64,000 nt of DNA from an uncultured Collinsella sp. (GCA_905213265.1 CAJMHR010000003.1:11044-75043); one strand, 5' to 3'. Positions 15,181 to 24,876 are shown, numbered from the stretch's first letter. The notes: a model not told the origin generated them from the sequence alone. Program-made: numbers and translations.

Positions 15181-15344
15181 TTCGCGTTCACCTCGTTCAT
15201 GTCGATTCCAAGGGCTGAAAGAATCAAGTCGAGCTTTGCGTCCATGGCTGTCAGGCTTGCCCCGGTGCTTTCCGCAGGTGTCTCGTCAACGGGGTCTGAA
15301 GGGTGGTTAGGCCCCTCCTTGGCTTGGATAAGGATTTCGTCCAT
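15177..15344 (-). CDS. 55-aa tail-region hypothetical protein
   Basis: Starts MDEILIQAKEGPNHPSD and ends with a short predicted helix (MDAKLDLILSALGIDMNE). AGGGAAGGA precedes the ATG at 15344, and the stop overlaps the next start. Such short ORFs after tail endopeptidase genes are frequent in siphophages; no function is known. Confidence 0.6.
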   Translation of the reverse strand: MDEILIQAKEGPNHPSDPVDETPAESTGASLTAMDAKLDLILSALGIDMNEVNAK

Positions 15345-15356
15345 GTCGTTCCTTCC

Positions 15357-17945
15357 CTAAATGATCACGCCGTTTTTCACGTTCACGTCCCAGTAGGTTC
15401 CGCTTGGGGACGTGAGCCGCACCGTTCCCATGCTGCTGCCCGATACGAGCGTCTTGCCTCCAGAGACGCCTCCGCTGTTGGGGTCAATCCAGAAGTTGCG
15501 TGCCTTGTAGTTCCTTCCGTCGAGATCGCACCCGATTGCGACCGTATCGGCAGTAAAGCCTCCGAACGCCTTGTTGATGTACGAGAGCTTCATCGTGTAC
15601 GAGTCGTCGGATGCTGCCTCTCTAACCGACCAAGTCATGTACGCGCCCTCGTCTTCGAGGTTGAACACGAGGCCCCTCTTTGACGAGTCGCCCGTGTATC
15701 GGTTCGTGCCGATCTTGCCGATCTCGTAATCGGAGTAATAGAAATGGATGCCGTTGCTCATGAGCTTGAACGTGCTGTTTCCGATGTAGGAGTTCTCTAT
15801 CGTGAGGCCGCCGATGTAGCCCGATGTGGTTCGCAGGTACCCGCTCGATAGGTTCCAGTAGTTCCTTCCTGAAGCGTCCGATATGGTTCCGGTCGCGATG
15901 TACGAGGCGTTGATGTAGAGCCTTTTGTTCGACAGGTATATTCCTTGCGTCTGCCCGTTGTTCGTGAGCCTGTTGAAGACCTCCTGCTGCGTGAGGTTGT
16001 CGTCAAGATCGTCGGTTGACTGGTTTCCAGACGTGAGCGCACGTGCGAGCGTAGGCGTTGTGTACGTCACCGTTCCGTCAGACCACGTTATGCGGCTGCG
16101 CGTCCAGTAGTAGCGCCCCTTGACCCAAGTCGGCTGCGCGCTCTGCCAAGAGCCGCCCGTCTGGGCGGTTTGGCTCGTTGAGAGGTAGTACTGCTCAACG
16201 ACCTCAGCCGCGCCGATGCCCTTGTCGTTGGTTATGCGGCGCGGGGTCGTGTACTGCACCGAGCCGTCCGCGAGCGTCATCTTCACGCGCGTCCACATGT
16301 GCTTGCCCTGCTGCCAGAGGGCCGTGGTAGTCCAGCTCGTGGGCTGGGCCGAGGCGCTGTCGGAAAGACCGTACTGCACGTCAGTAGACACAACCATCTC
16401 GCCGGCGGTCTTGTTGCCGACCGACGCCGTTGCGGATATGACCACCTCGCCGGAGTCGAAGTCGGCCATGAAAACGGGGTCGTTGGGGTCTCCCACGAGC
16501 AGACGCCCGGCCTTGATGAGGTTGGCGAGCAGCGTTCCCGTGGTGATCCAGTCCGCCACGAAGCCCGCGCCGGTGCCGAAGGTGCGCCAGTCGTAGGAGC
16601 CGTCCGCCTTGGTGCCGTCCGCGATCCTGAAACCGAGCGAGCAGAGCTGCATCGCGGTTCCGCCCGTGGCCGTGGGCTGGCCGTCCTCGTCAAGCGGAAC
16701 GCTTGAGAAGATGAAACCGTTCTGGTAGCTCACGTGCATGTAGCTCATGCCGTTCATGTTGAACTGCTCGTTGAGCGAGTCGATGAGCTGCTGGAGGAAC
16801 GCGGGCGTGGTGCTCGCAACCGCGTCCCAGCTGCCGGACTGGTTCTGAAGGTTGGTGATCTGCTGCTGTTGCTGCTGCAAGATGTCGGCGATGCTCTCGG
16901 TGACGTTGCCAAGCGTGACCGTCCGCGTCTTGCCAAGCATGTCGATGACCTGCTTGGTGACGCGGCCCTGACAGCGCAGGGTCGGCTCGAAGCTTCCGTC
17001 TACCATCTGGGTATCGTCGCCGACGCCCACGCCCTCCCACGGGCGGCCCATGGCCACGAGGTCAACCACGTCGGCCTCGTAGGTCACGCCCGGAATCTTG
17101 TGCTCGTCAAGGTAGGCCTGCGTCTCGCTTTTGAGCTGGCCCGCGTCCTCGCAGCTTGAGTTCTCGTACTTGCCGAACACGTGGGCGAAGCCGCCCTTCC
17201 CGTCGGGACGGCCGTAGGTCTTGAGCGCGGTTGCGTCCTCAACGTAGTCCTTGCCTCCGTTGATGTCGCCGAACGTGAGCTTGCGCCCGTAGCCGCCCGT
17301 GTCGGTCTCGACGCCCTTGCCGTAGCCGTAGCACGCCGTGATAGCTCCCCAGTGCTCGGTGCGCTTGATGCTGTTGATGTCCTTGCCATAGCTGAACCTG
17401 CGGTGCCCGTTGGCCTCGCCACGGTGCTTGAGTATCGAGACGCTGCGGCCCGTCACGCCGTTCGCCCCGACGGTGATGGAGGTCTCAAGCTCGCCGCCGC
17501 ACGCAAGGATGTCGTTAAGGGCCGTTCGGCAGTCCGTATGGTAGAAGGTGAGGCCGCTTGAGACGGTTCCCGGCTGGTCTACCGTGCCGACATCCCAGCG
17601 GGTCGGCTTAAGGCACACCTCAAGCGCGCGCTGGAAGCTGTAGCCGTAGGGGCGCTTGTCCTCTATGTAGTCGCCGAAAAGCTCGCAGATGGAGTTGAGC
17701 GCCGTGTCGCTGTAGATGGGGAGGCCCGCCGCGCTCGCGCCCTTCGGGTCTTGGCACACGTGCTCGTGCGGCACGCCGTTCAGGTCTTGCCACACGAGGC
17801 GGTAGCCCTCCTTGAGCGGGAAGGTCGTGGTTATGTCTACGGTGTCCTCGCCGTTGAGGCAGTCCGTCCACACGAAGCCGAGGAGCTGGCGCGAACCGAT
17901 GGTTCCGACGTAAGCGTCATGGCGGCTGTACACGTCAACCCTCAT
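15357..17945 (-). CDS. Tail-associated endopeptidase / tail tip protein
   Basis: 862 aa from the ATG at 17945, which overlaps the Dit stop (TGATG). The N-terminal 350 residues match prophage endopeptidase-tail proteins (start MRVDVYSRHDAYVGTIGS, then WEGVGVGDD). A six-glutamine run lies near 366. The middle part has two similar modules (WTTTALWQQGKHMWTRVKMT.. and WQSAQPTWVKGRYYWTRSRIT..). The C-terminal part is fibre-like with GYIGGLTIENSYIGN. It would form the tail tip below Dit and may cut the wall during entry. Confidence 0.85.
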   Translation of the reverse strand: MRVDVYSRHDAYVGTIGSRQLLGFVWTDCLNGEDTVDITTTFPLKEGYRLVWQDLNGVPHEHVCQDPKGASAAGLPIYSDTALNSICELFGDYIEDKRPYGYSFQRALEVCLKPTRWDVGTVDQPGTVSSGLTFYHTDCRTALNDILACGGELETSITVGANGVTGRSVSILKHRGEANGHRRFSYGKDINSIKRTEHWGAITACYGYGKGVETDTGGYGRKLTFGDINGGKDYVEDATALKTYGRPDGKGGFAHVFGKYENSSCEDAGQLKSETQAYLDEHKIPGVTYEADVVDLVAMGRPWEGVGVGDDTQMVDGSFEPTLRCQGRVTKQVIDMLGKTRTVTLGNVTESIADILQQQQQQITNLQNQSGSWDAVASTTPAFLQQLIDSLNEQFNMNGMSYMHVSYQNGFIFSSVPLDEDGQPTATGGTAMQLCSLGFRIADGTKADGSYDWRTFGTGAGFVADWITTGTLLANLIKAGRLLVGDPNDPVFMADFDSGEVVISATASVGNKTAGEMVVSTDVQYGLSDSASAQPTSWTTTALWQQGKHMWTRVKMTLADGSVQYTTPRRITNDKGIGAAEVVEQYYLSTSQTAQTGGSWQSAQPTWVKGRYYWTRSRITWSDGTVTYTTPTLARALTSGNQSTDDLDDNLTQQEVFNRLTNNGQTQGIYLSNKRLYINASYIATGTISDASGRNYWNLSSGYLRTTSGYIGGLTIENSYIGNSTFKLMSNGIHFYYSDYEIGKIGTNRYTGDSSKRGLVFNLEDEGAYMTWSVREAASDDSYTMKLSYINKAFGGFTADTVAIGCDLDGRNYKARNFWIDPNSGGVSGGKTLVSGSSMGTVRLTSPSGTYWDVNVKNGVII

Positions 17946-18661
17946 CACAGCCACCTCTCGTCCCACTCGACGGTTGCGGTTCCGCCCGACACCATGAGGG
18001 ATACGTCTCCCTCGATTGAGAAGAAGTCGCTCGTGATGTCAACGGCGTGGTCTGTCCCGTTGACCGTGCAGCGCTCAAGGCCCATATCGAGCACTACTGA
18101 CTGCGACCCGGTGAAGCTCGCGAGCACCCGAACGTACTCGCCGGTGTCCACGTTGGTCAACTGCCACTGGCTGCCCTTCGGCGGCTTGACCGTGACGACC
18201 GGGCGCGCCGGGTAGTTCCCGCCGACGCGCAGGCGCTTGGTTCCGCTCACGCTGGCGCTCCTGTGCTGGCCGTAGCTCACGGGATCGGCGCAGAGAAAAA
18301 CGAGGTCGACGTCCGGCACGTGTGCGAGTTTGCTCGGCTCGGCCCCTCCCTCGTAGAGCGCCATGAGGTATGTGGTGGGGTCGTCCGGCAGGACAAGAGG
18401 CGCAGGCTGCTTGGCGCTCAGGCACGTTGCGAGGGCCTTGCGGGCGTCCGCGACGTCGCACATGAGGCGGCGGGTTATGCACCCGCTCACCGTGATCTCA
18501 ACGGCGTCAAGCTCGACGGAGGACACGAGCGCGCCGTCCATGCCGGGAACCTGCGTCTGGGTGATGCGCCGCTTGGGGGCCACCTGCCGCTTCACGTCGG
18601 TCACCAGCATGTAGGGCGAGAGGTCGTGCCCGTCGAAGGCTATCCTCTGGTCGATGCTCAT
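17945..18661 (-). CDS. Distal tail protein (Dit)
   Basis: 238 aa, Sipho_tail/Dit length. The N-terminal half fits the ring-forming domain (FDGHDLSPYMLVTDVKR, VPGMDGALVSSVEL) and the C-terminal half a galectin-like fold. It links the tail tube to the tip complex. It overlaps the tape measure stop by 4 bases and the tail endopeptidase start by 1, giving the canonical TMP-Dit-Tal order. Confidence 0.88.
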   Translation of the reverse strand: MSIDQRIAFDGHDLSPYMLVTDVKRQVAPKRRITQTQVPGMDGALVSSVELDAVEITVSGCITRRLMCDVADARKALATCLSAKQPAPLVLPDDPTTYLMALYEGGAEPSKLAHVPDVDLVFLCADPVSYGQHRSASVSGTKRLRVGGNYPARPVVTVKPPKGSQWQLTNVDTGEYVRVLASFTGSQSVVLDMGLERCTVNGTDHAVDITSDFFSIEGDVSLMVSGGTATVEWDERWL

Positions 18662-21600
18662 ACGGCGTACCCCCTTCCGCGTGCCGTGATCTTGGAGTTC
18701 TGCGCGAGCGCGGCGGAAACCGCGTCAACGCCGATGTAGGCGTTGGTGTCCTTGGATGCTATCTCCCGCAGAAGATTCACCATCTCGCCCAGCATGGCGC
18801 GGAGCTGCGCGTCGTCATACGAGCCGGACGAGGCACCCGTGCCGTAGCCCACCGTGCGCACGCCGGAGGAGAAGCCGCCGCCGTTGGCCTCGAAGTACGA
18901 GGCGCTCGCGAGCCTTCTGGCCGCGTCGGAAACGGTTCCCTCGCCCTTGAGCATGCCGCTCGCGAAGTTCTGCGCGAGGTGCAGGCCGGAGGTCTCGCCG
19001 CCCCTCTCAGATCCCGCCCACGGGCCTTCCTTCGGCACGGAGAAGCCCATGGCGTTCTTCGCGGCCTGCACGACGCTCCACGCGGCGTTCGAGACCCACG
19101 TGATGCCCGCGCGGATGCCGCTCGCGAAGTTGCTCGCGAGGTGGCTGCCCCACCCGTAGGAGTTGCCCGCGTTCTGCATGTTGCTCGCCGCGCTGGCGAG
19201 GCTCCGCGCGTTGCTGCGGGTGGAGCCGACGCCGGAGCCGATGCCGCTGGCGAAGTTGCTTGAGGCGCTGCGGCCCTTGCTCGAAAGGTCTGAGGGCGTG
19301 CCGGAGACGCCGGACGAGGCGCTGCTGGCGAGGCTGCGGGCGCTTGAGGACACCGCGCCGATTCCCGCCGCGAGGCCGGACGAGAGGCCGCTTGAGGCCC
19401 TGCTGCCCGTGCTCTGCGCGTCCCCCGGAAGCCCGCTGATTCGGTCGATGAGCTGCTGACCGAGCTGCGCGATGGAGCTGAGCGGGCCGGACGTGTTGCC
19501 GCTGATGCCGTTTGACAGACCCGCGTCGACGTCGGAGCCGATGCGGTAGAACGCCTGAGACGGCGAGTGGGACTCCAGCGTGTCCTTGGCCTTGCTTATG
19601 ACGTCCTCGCCGAGTAGCGCCGCCTGCTCCTCCGAGAGCGTCCCGTTTGCGATGCCGTCTGCAAGCCCCTGGTCGATGTCGTGGCCGAGGAGCTGTGCCG
19701 CCGCCGGAACGTCCCCGCCGGTGAGCTGAAGCGCGATCATCGACAGCATGGTGTTGGTCGCGCCGGATGCCGTGAAGCTGTTGGCGGTGATCCCGTCCGC
19801 CACGCTCTGCGGGAGGCTGATTCCCGCGTTGCTCATCTGGGTGGAGACGCTAGACCAGTCGCCGGTCGCCGCTGCCTTGAGGATGCTCGTCGCGGTGTCC
19901 ACGTTCACCGTGCCGCTCTGCATGCCGTTGGCCAAGGCGGTGGCGGCGTTCAGGCCCGCGTCGTTCATCTCGATGCCCATGGTGTCGAGCGTCGTGATGA
20001 TGCTCTGCGAGGTGCCGTCCCACGACGCCACCAGCTGCGTGAGCTGCTGGTCGTTCAAGCTGCGGAACGTCTCGACCGAGACGCCCGCGTTGCTCAAGTC
20101 GTTGGCGAAGTCGTTGATGTCGCCGCCCACGGCGTTCATGGCCGTCGAGACCGTGGAGCTGGACAGCACGAGGTTCTGCATGCTGAATGCGTTGCCGTCG
20201 GCTATGGCGGCCTGCGCCGTCATGGACGATGACACGTTGTTGATCGAGGTGTTGGTCGCGTCGAGGGCCGCCTGCGCGTCCTTCACCGCCTGCCCGTACT
20301 TGGAGTTCTCGGCGGATGCCTCCATGGTTGCGCGCGCCTGCTCCATGGTGATGGGAACCCCTTGCGCAGCCATGGTGTTGTAGTAGTTCTGCGCCATGGT
20401 GTCCATGTCGCCGTATACGTTGTTGTACTCCTGATGCGCTTGCGTCAGTGCGGTGATGTTCTCTGCCTGCTGCTGGTAGAGCGCGGAGAGGTTCTGCTGC
20501 TGCGCGTCGACCTGAATCTGCTGCATCTTCTGGTCGATGTAGCCGCCGAGCGACGCCGTGACGTCCTGAATGGCACCGTTCTCGTCCGCCAGCTTGCCGT
20601 TGGCGGCGTCCGTGACCTGAATCTGCGTGCCGCACAGGTCGTTCACCGTATCGACGGCGGTGCGGAGCCGCGCCTGCGCGTCGTTGGCGAGGTCGGTGTG
20701 GTTGGCGTACTGCTGGATGGTCGAGTAGGCCTGCTGAAGCTGCGCCATCTGGGCCGAGGCGCTGGTGTTGGTGTCGCTGATCGTCTGGGCGAGCTGGGCT
20801 TGGGACTCAAGCATCTCGTCAATGTCGACCTTGGCGACACCGGCGGAGGCCCCGTAGCCCTCCAAGGCGTCGGCCCCGGCGTTCGAGGCGCTCACGCCCT
20901 TCTCGGTCGCTGCGGTAAGGCCCTCCGTTGCCGCCTTCAGGTTGTCCTCGTGCTCCTTGGCCTCTTGGAACACTCCAACGAGGGCGGTTATTCCCGCGAT
21001 GATCGCGAGCGGCGCGATGGTTGCCAGCGCGAGCTTGAGGCCGGTGGCCGCTACGGATGCGGCCTTCATGGCCACGCTCTGAGCGGTCACGGCGGTGGTG
21101 CTCGCCTGCGCTGCGGTGGCCGAGGCCTTGTACCCCTCGACGGTGCCTTTGGCGGCGTCCATGGCGCTCTTGCGCTCGGACACCTCCTTCTGAAGGCTCT
21201 CAACAAGCTCTGAGTTGGCCTTGCTGCCCTTCTTCTGCTCGCGCTCAAGATCGCGCACGGAGGCGTTGTACCTTGACTGCGCCGTGTTGGCCTCGGTAAC
21301 GGCGTCGATGTACTTCTGCACGCCGCCCGCCGCCTTGGCCGCCGGGTTCTTCTCAAGCGCCTTCGACAGCTTCTCGTTGCCCTGATACGCCTTGAGTGAT
21401 GCGACGTTGGTCGTCGTGAGCGCGTCGGCGTATGTGGCCACGTCCTGCTTGGCCCTGCCGAACGCCGTGACCATGGAGCCTACGCCCTTGGTTATGCGCC
21501 CGGTGACGGACAGCACGGGGCCTGCCGCCGCCGCTACGAGGCCGAAGCCGATGACGGTCTGCTGCGTACCCTCGTCCATCTGGCTGAAGGCGTCGGCAGC

Positions 21601-22779
21601 GCCGCCCACGGCCTCTGCGGCGTCGGTCACCGCCGGTGCGAGCGCGCTGCCGACTTGGATGGAGGCGGTCTCGATTGCGCCGTTCATCTCCTCGATGCTG
21701 CGCTCGGTCTCGCCCATCTGGGAATCGGCGAGGCGCTGGGCCGCCGTCTGGTCGTTGGTCGCTGCGGTGTAGCGCTGTATGCCCTCGGTGCCTTGGTTCA
21801 TCATCACGAGGGCGGCGCGGGAAGCGTCAGCTCCGAAGATGGTCTGGATAGCGGCGTCGCGCGTCGCGGAGTCGAGGCCGCTCAGCTTGGCCTGAAGCTC
21901 ACCAGCGACCCCGGCGGCGTCGAGCATGTTGCCGTTCGCGTCGCGGACGTTGATGCCAAGGCTCTCCATCATGGCGGCGGACTTGTCCGTTGGAGCCGCG
22001 AGGCGCTGAAGCATCGTCTTGAGCGAGGTGCCCGCGTCGCTTCCACGGATGCCGGCGTCGGCGAAGGCACCGAGCACGGCGGTGGTGTCCTGAATCGACC
22101 ACCCGGCGCTGTGCGCCTGAGCGGACACCTGAGAGAGACCCTGCGTGAGGTCTGCAACGTCCGCAGACGATGCGGCGGCTGCACCCGCTAGGGCGTTGGC
22201 CGCCTCGCCGGTCTCGTCGGCGGTGAGGCCGAACGCGCCCATGGCCTGAACGGTCACGTTGGCCGCCTCGGCGAGCTGAAGGCTTCCGGCGGCTGCCAAG
22301 TCCATGGTTGTCTTGAGCGCGCCGCCCTTGATGTCGGCTGCGGTCAGTCCGCCCTTGGCAAGCTCCTCCATGGCGGCACCGGCCTCGGACGCGCTGAAAA
22401 CGGTGTCAGCGCCCATGTCCAAGGCGAGCTGTCGCAGCTCCTCCATGTTGGCCGAGGGGTCGTTGAGCGCGCCGGAAACGCGGCTCATGCTGCTCTCGAA
22501 GTCGATGGCCGTCTTGGTGGCAGCCGTGCCGATCGCGGCGAGCGGAACGGTCACCCCGGCGGTCATGGCGTCGCCCGCGTCTGCGACCTGCTGCCCGGCG
22601 CTGTAGATGCGACCGCCAGCCTCGGCGGCCTTGGAGCCTGCCTCGACCCAGCTCTTGGACATGGAGCCCTCTGCCGCTGCGGTCTTCACCGCGAGGCGGT
22701 CTAGGGACTTCTCGGCCCTCTCGACCGCAGAGGCGTTGTAGGAGCCGGATATGGCGATGGAGATGCTTGCCTTACCCAT
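18658..22779 (-). CDS. Tape measure protein (TP901 type)
   Basis: 1373 aa, the longest phage gene. The N-terminal 400 residues carry the TP901 core (FESSMSRVSGALNDPSANMEEL, ADAGIRGSDAGTSLKTML). A hydrophobic segment lies near 585-610 (LALATIAPLAIIAGITALVGVF), and long coiled regions and SGLSSGLAAG-type repeats follow. At about 0.15 nm per residue it would set a tail of roughly 200 nm. It also probably assists DNA entry. Confidence 0.95.
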   Translation of the reverse strand: MGKASISIAISGSYNASAVERAEKSLDRLAVKTAAAEGSMSKSWVEAGSKAAEAGGRIYSAGQQVADAGDAMTAGVTVPLAAIGTAATKTAIDFESSMSRVSGALNDPSANMEELRQLALDMGADTVFSASEAGAAMEELAKGGLTAADIKGGALKTTMDLAAAGSLQLAEAANVTVQAMGAFGLTADETGEAANALAGAAAASSADVADLTQGLSQVSAQAHSAGWSIQDTTAVLGAFADAGIRGSDAGTSLKTMLQRLAAPTDKSAAMMESLGINVRDANGNMLDAAGVAGELQAKLSGLDSATRDAAIQTIFGADASRAALVMMNQGTEGIQRYTAATNDQTAAQRLADSQMGETERSIEEMNGAIETASIQVGSALAPAVTDAAEAVGGAADAFSQMDEGTQQTVIGFGLVAAAAGPVLSVTGRITKGVGSMVTAFGRAKQDVATYADALTTTNVASLKAYQGNEKLSKALEKNPAAKAAGGVQKYIDAVTEANTAQSRYNASVRDLEREQKKGSKANSELVESLQKEVSERKSAMDAAKGTVEGYKASATAAQASTTAVTAQSVAMKAASVAATGLKLALATIAPLAIIAGITALVGVFQEAKEHEDNLKAATEGLTAATEKGVSASNAGADALEGYGASAGVAKVDIDEMLESQAQLAQTISDTNTSASAQMAQLQQAYSTIQQYANHTDLANDAQARLRTAVDTVNDLCGTQIQVTDAANGKLADENGAIQDVTASLGGYIDQKMQQIQVDAQQQNLSALYQQQAENITALTQAHQEYNNVYGDMDTMAQNYYNTMAAQGVPITMEQARATMEASAENSKYGQAVKDAQAALDATNTSINNVSSSMTAQAAIADGNAFSMQNLVLSSSTVSTAMNAVGGDINDFANDLSNAGVSVETFRSLNDQQLTQLVASWDGTSQSIITTLDTMGIEMNDAGLNAATALANGMQSGTVNVDTATSILKAAATGDWSSVSTQMSNAGISLPQSVADGITANSFTASGATNTMLSMIALQLTGGDVPAAAQLLGHDIDQGLADGIANGTLSEEQAALLGEDVISKAKDTLESHSPSQAFYRIGSDVDAGLSNGISGNTSGPLSSIAQLGQQLIDRISGLPGDAQSTGSRASSGLSSGLAAGIGAVSSSARSLASSASSGVSGTPSDLSSKGRSASSNFASGIGSGVGSTRSNARSLASAASNMQNAGNSYGWGSHLASNFASGIRAGITWVSNAAWSVVQAAKNAMGFSVPKEGPWAGSERGGETSGLHLAQNFASGMLKGEGTVSDAARRLASASYFEANGGGFSSGVRTVGYGTGASSGSYDDAQLRAMLGEMVNLLREIASKDTNAYIGVDAVSAALAQNSKITARGRGYAV

Positions 22780-23215
22780 TGAGGTACTTCCTTATGGTCT
22801 GCTCGATACGGGTCTCAACCGCGTCCACAACGGCGTCCTCGTTGTCCAGTACGGCCTTCACGAGGGCGCGGGGAGGGTTGCCCTGCGGGACTCCGACGGG
22901 GAGGCCCCTGCGCCTGCCCGAAAGGTAGACGGCCCCGGCGTTGGCGAACTCGATGGTTCCCGCGCCGGGGTCGGTGCTCTGTATGCGTATTCCGTTCGAG
23001 ATCGCGCGCATGGCCATGCTCGACGCGTAAGCGCCGGTTTTGGCGATTGACTGGGCGTTGTTTCGCGCGTCGGTGAGGATGGGCTTGGCGTCCTGCTTCA
23101 GGCCCTTCTTGAACTCGCGGGGAAGCTCCTTGTTGATCGAGCGCAGGGCCTTGATGGTCTCCTGAAGCCCCTTGGCCTCGATGCGGACGCCGCCGCCGTG
23201 AGTGAACGCCATCAT
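22772..23215 (-). CDS. HK97 gp10-like tail component
   Basis: 147 aa (start at 23215 or the adjacent ATG at 23212). The pattern RIEAKGLQETIKALRSINKELPREFKKGLKQ with a later glycine-rich GRRRGLPVGVPQGNPPR resembles the HK97 gp10 tail-completion family. That family normally lies between the head-tail connector and the tail tube gene. Here it follows the frameshifted chaperones and overlaps the tape measure gene by 8 bases, so the location is unusual. Confidence 0.65.
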   Translation of the reverse strand: MMAFTHGGGVRIEAKGLQETIKALRSINKELPREFKKGLKQDAKPILTDARNNAQSIAKTGAYASSMAMRAISNGIRIQSTDPGAGTIEFANAGAVYLSGRRRGLPVGVPQGNPPRALVKAVLDNEDAVVDAVETRIEQTIRKYLNG

Positions 23216-23424
23216 TTCCTCCCGCGATTGAAAATCCTGTTTACCCTCGCCCTTCGCGCCTCCATGTCGGCCTTGCGCCCCCGCTCCTCCTGAGCGTCGT
23301 AGAACATGTCCACGTACTCATCGAAAACAGCGGGGTACTCGTCGCACAGCCTCGCTAGGTCATACGGCGAGCACCCCGTTCTCAGGCTCAGCGCGGCTAT
23401 TCGGGGCGCGCGTCCGCTAAAGGG
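23212..23424 (-). CDS. Tail assembly chaperone extension made by -1 frameshift (T part of G-T)
   Basis: The heptamer CCCTTTA at 23418-23424 lies in the upstream chaperone frame as C-CCT-TTA, the classical X-XXY-YYZ slip site. After a -1 slip, translation bypasses the stop of the short product and continues 68 codons to the TGA at 23212. The extension is charged and helical (CDEYPAVFDEYVDMFYDAQEERG). It has no start signal of its own. The arrangement equals gpG/gpGT of lambda: both forms load the tape measure protein. Confidence 0.82.
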   Translation of the reverse strand, partial: PFSGRAPRIAALSLRTGCSPYDLARLCDEYPAVFDEYVDMFYDAQEERGRKADMEARRARVNRIFNRGRK

Positions 23425-23699
23425 GCGTCGGGCTTGTTGTCCTTGATGAGCACGTCGTAGGTGTCCGCAAGCGCCTCGACGGCCTCATCGAACTCCATGC
23501 CGTCAAGGCCAAGCTCCTTGAGCTTCCCGGCGCGAGCCGCCGCGACGTAGGCCCACGCGAAGTCGAGGCGGTTCTGGTTGGTGACGCGATCCGGCCAGCC
23601 TGCGGCCTTCTCCTGCGCCTCCCAGAGGGCGGAGCGGCCGCCCTCGATCTCGAAGCTGGTGCCGTCCTCCGGCTTGGTGAACACGAAGGCGTATTTCAT
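23397..23699 (-). CDS. Tail assembly chaperone (short form)
   Basis: 100 aa, starts MKYAFVFTKPEDGTSFEIEGG. It follows the tail tube gene and precedes the tape measure region, the fixed position of siphophage chaperones. It ends shortly after the CCCTTTA slip site (codons 93-94), so ribosomes that do not slip make this form. It acts in the cytoplasm during tail assembly and is absent from virions. Confidence 0.85.
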   Translation of the reverse strand: MKYAFVFTKPEDGTSFEIEGGRSALWEAQEKAAGWPDRVTNQNRLDFAWAYVAAARAGKLKELGLDGMEFDEAVEALADTYDVLIKDNKPDAPLADARPE

Positions 23700-23708
23700 A
23701 GCTGCTCC

Positions 23709-24725
23709 TTACTCGGTGATGTAGCTCTCTGTCTTGTTGACGATGGTCACGGTGACGGGGGTGCCGTCGGCGGAGTCGATGCCGATGTCATCGGCGCTGA
23801 ACTCGACCTCTGCGGCGTTGCCCTCGGGGTCGACCTCCGGCATCTCGAAGTTCCACGGCACGTTGGTGAACGCGACTTCGAGCGTGCAGTTGGCGTCGGC
23901 GGAGTGGGTGAACTTCCACAGCGCGGAGCCGTACACGATCTTGGAGGAGACCTTGGTGCCGTCGGCGGCGCCGGTGAGGCACTTGCGCATGAGCGCGAAG
24001 TCCTCCGGAACGACGGTCATGTTCACGGAGGTGGTCAGCTTGCCCTCGGCGAGGATGGTGGGCACGACCTGCCCCGCCGCGCGCTTCGCCTCAAGGCTGT
24101 TGGACATCTCGAAGCTGCCCTGCGTCACGGTCACGTCAACGGGGGTCTGGCTCGCGGTGTCGATCTTGAAGTCGCCGCCGGTGGGCACGAAGTAGCCGTC
24201 GAAGCACGAGGGGTTGACCACGTCGCCCCAAGACTGGAAGAGCGTCGCGTCGACGCCCGCTGCGGTAACGCTGATGTCGAGCGGGGCGTTGCCCTCGAAG
24301 GTGAGGCCAAGCGTGTCGATCTTGCAGCCGTCCACCTTGTGCACGGTCTGCTGGGCGGTGTCTCCGATCTGGCCCCAGAAGGTCAGGAGCGGCAGCACCG
24401 AGCCGAGCGTGATGACGTGCTTGTGGTAGCCGGACTTCCCTTCAACGGGCGTGGAGACGATGTTGCCCATTGCGGCGAGGCAGTAGAGCGCGAGCGAGTC
24501 CGCGTAAGCGAGCGTCTCGAAGTCGACGCCCATGTTGACCTCGGAGACGTAGGCACCGTTGGCGGCGTTGGCGCGCAGGCCGCACGCCACGGCCTTCTGC
24601 TCGATGGTGCGCTCGGGGTTGACGAGGCCGCCGCCAGTCAGGCCGTGCTTGATGGTGGGCTGGGTGGCCGGGGTGTCTCCGTCCTGAAGCGCCACGCCCA
24701 GCATGCCGATGGAAACGTTAATCAT
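23709..24725 (-). CDS. Major tail tube protein
   Basis: 338 aa, beta-rich, starting MINVSIGMLGVALQDGDTPA. The middle LGLTFEGNAPLDISVTAAG and the C-terminal WNFEMPEVDPEGNAAEVEF fit tube proteins that stack as hexamers. It lies between the terminator-like gene and the chaperones. It is long for the family and may carry an added Ig-like domain at the C-terminus (residues about 285-338). Confidence 0.85.
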   Translation of the reverse strand: MINVSIGMLGVALQDGDTPATQPTIKHGLTGGGLVNPERTIEQKAVACGLRANAANGAYVSEVNMGVDFETLAYADSLALYCLAAMGNIVSTPVEGKSGYHKHVITLGSVLPLLTFWGQIGDTAQQTVHKVDGCKIDTLGLTFEGNAPLDISVTAAGVDATLFQSWGDVVNPSCFDGYFVPTGGDFKIDTASQTPVDVTVTQGSFEMSNSLEAKRAAGQVVPTILAEGKLTTSVNMTVVPEDFALMRKCLTGAADGTKVSSKIVYGSALWKFTHSADANCTLEVAFTNVPWNFEMPEVDPEGNAAEVEFSADDIGIDSADGTPVTVTIVNKTESYITE

Positions 24726-24876
24726 CGTTGGTCTCCTTCTTCCGTGCGGCGGCGCGAACCGCCCCCTGCTCCTTGAGCGCCCTCACGAGCGCATCGGGCG
24801 CTTTCACCTGCGCGCCCTTCTTGAACCGATACGGGTGCCCGTTGAAGAACACCGCTACATCCTTGGTGGCGATCAC
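24718..24876 (-). CDS. 52-aa basic protein upstream of the tail tube gene
   Basis: The GTG start at 24876 has GGGAGG upstream and overlaps the previous stop (GTGA). The protein begins VIATKDVAVFFNGHPYRF and ends in a basic KKETNDD tail. Its stop overlaps the tail tube start by 8 bases. Similar small proteins occur at this place in other siphophages; role unknown. Confidence 0.65.
   Translation of the reverse strand: MIATKDVAVFFNGHPYRFKKGAQVKAPDALVRALKEQGAVRAAARKKETNDD

Noticed and set aside
16860..16880. CAG/CAA run as a microsatellite
   Set aside because: Encodes six glutamines in the tail protein, with mixed codons; ordinary low-complexity linker.
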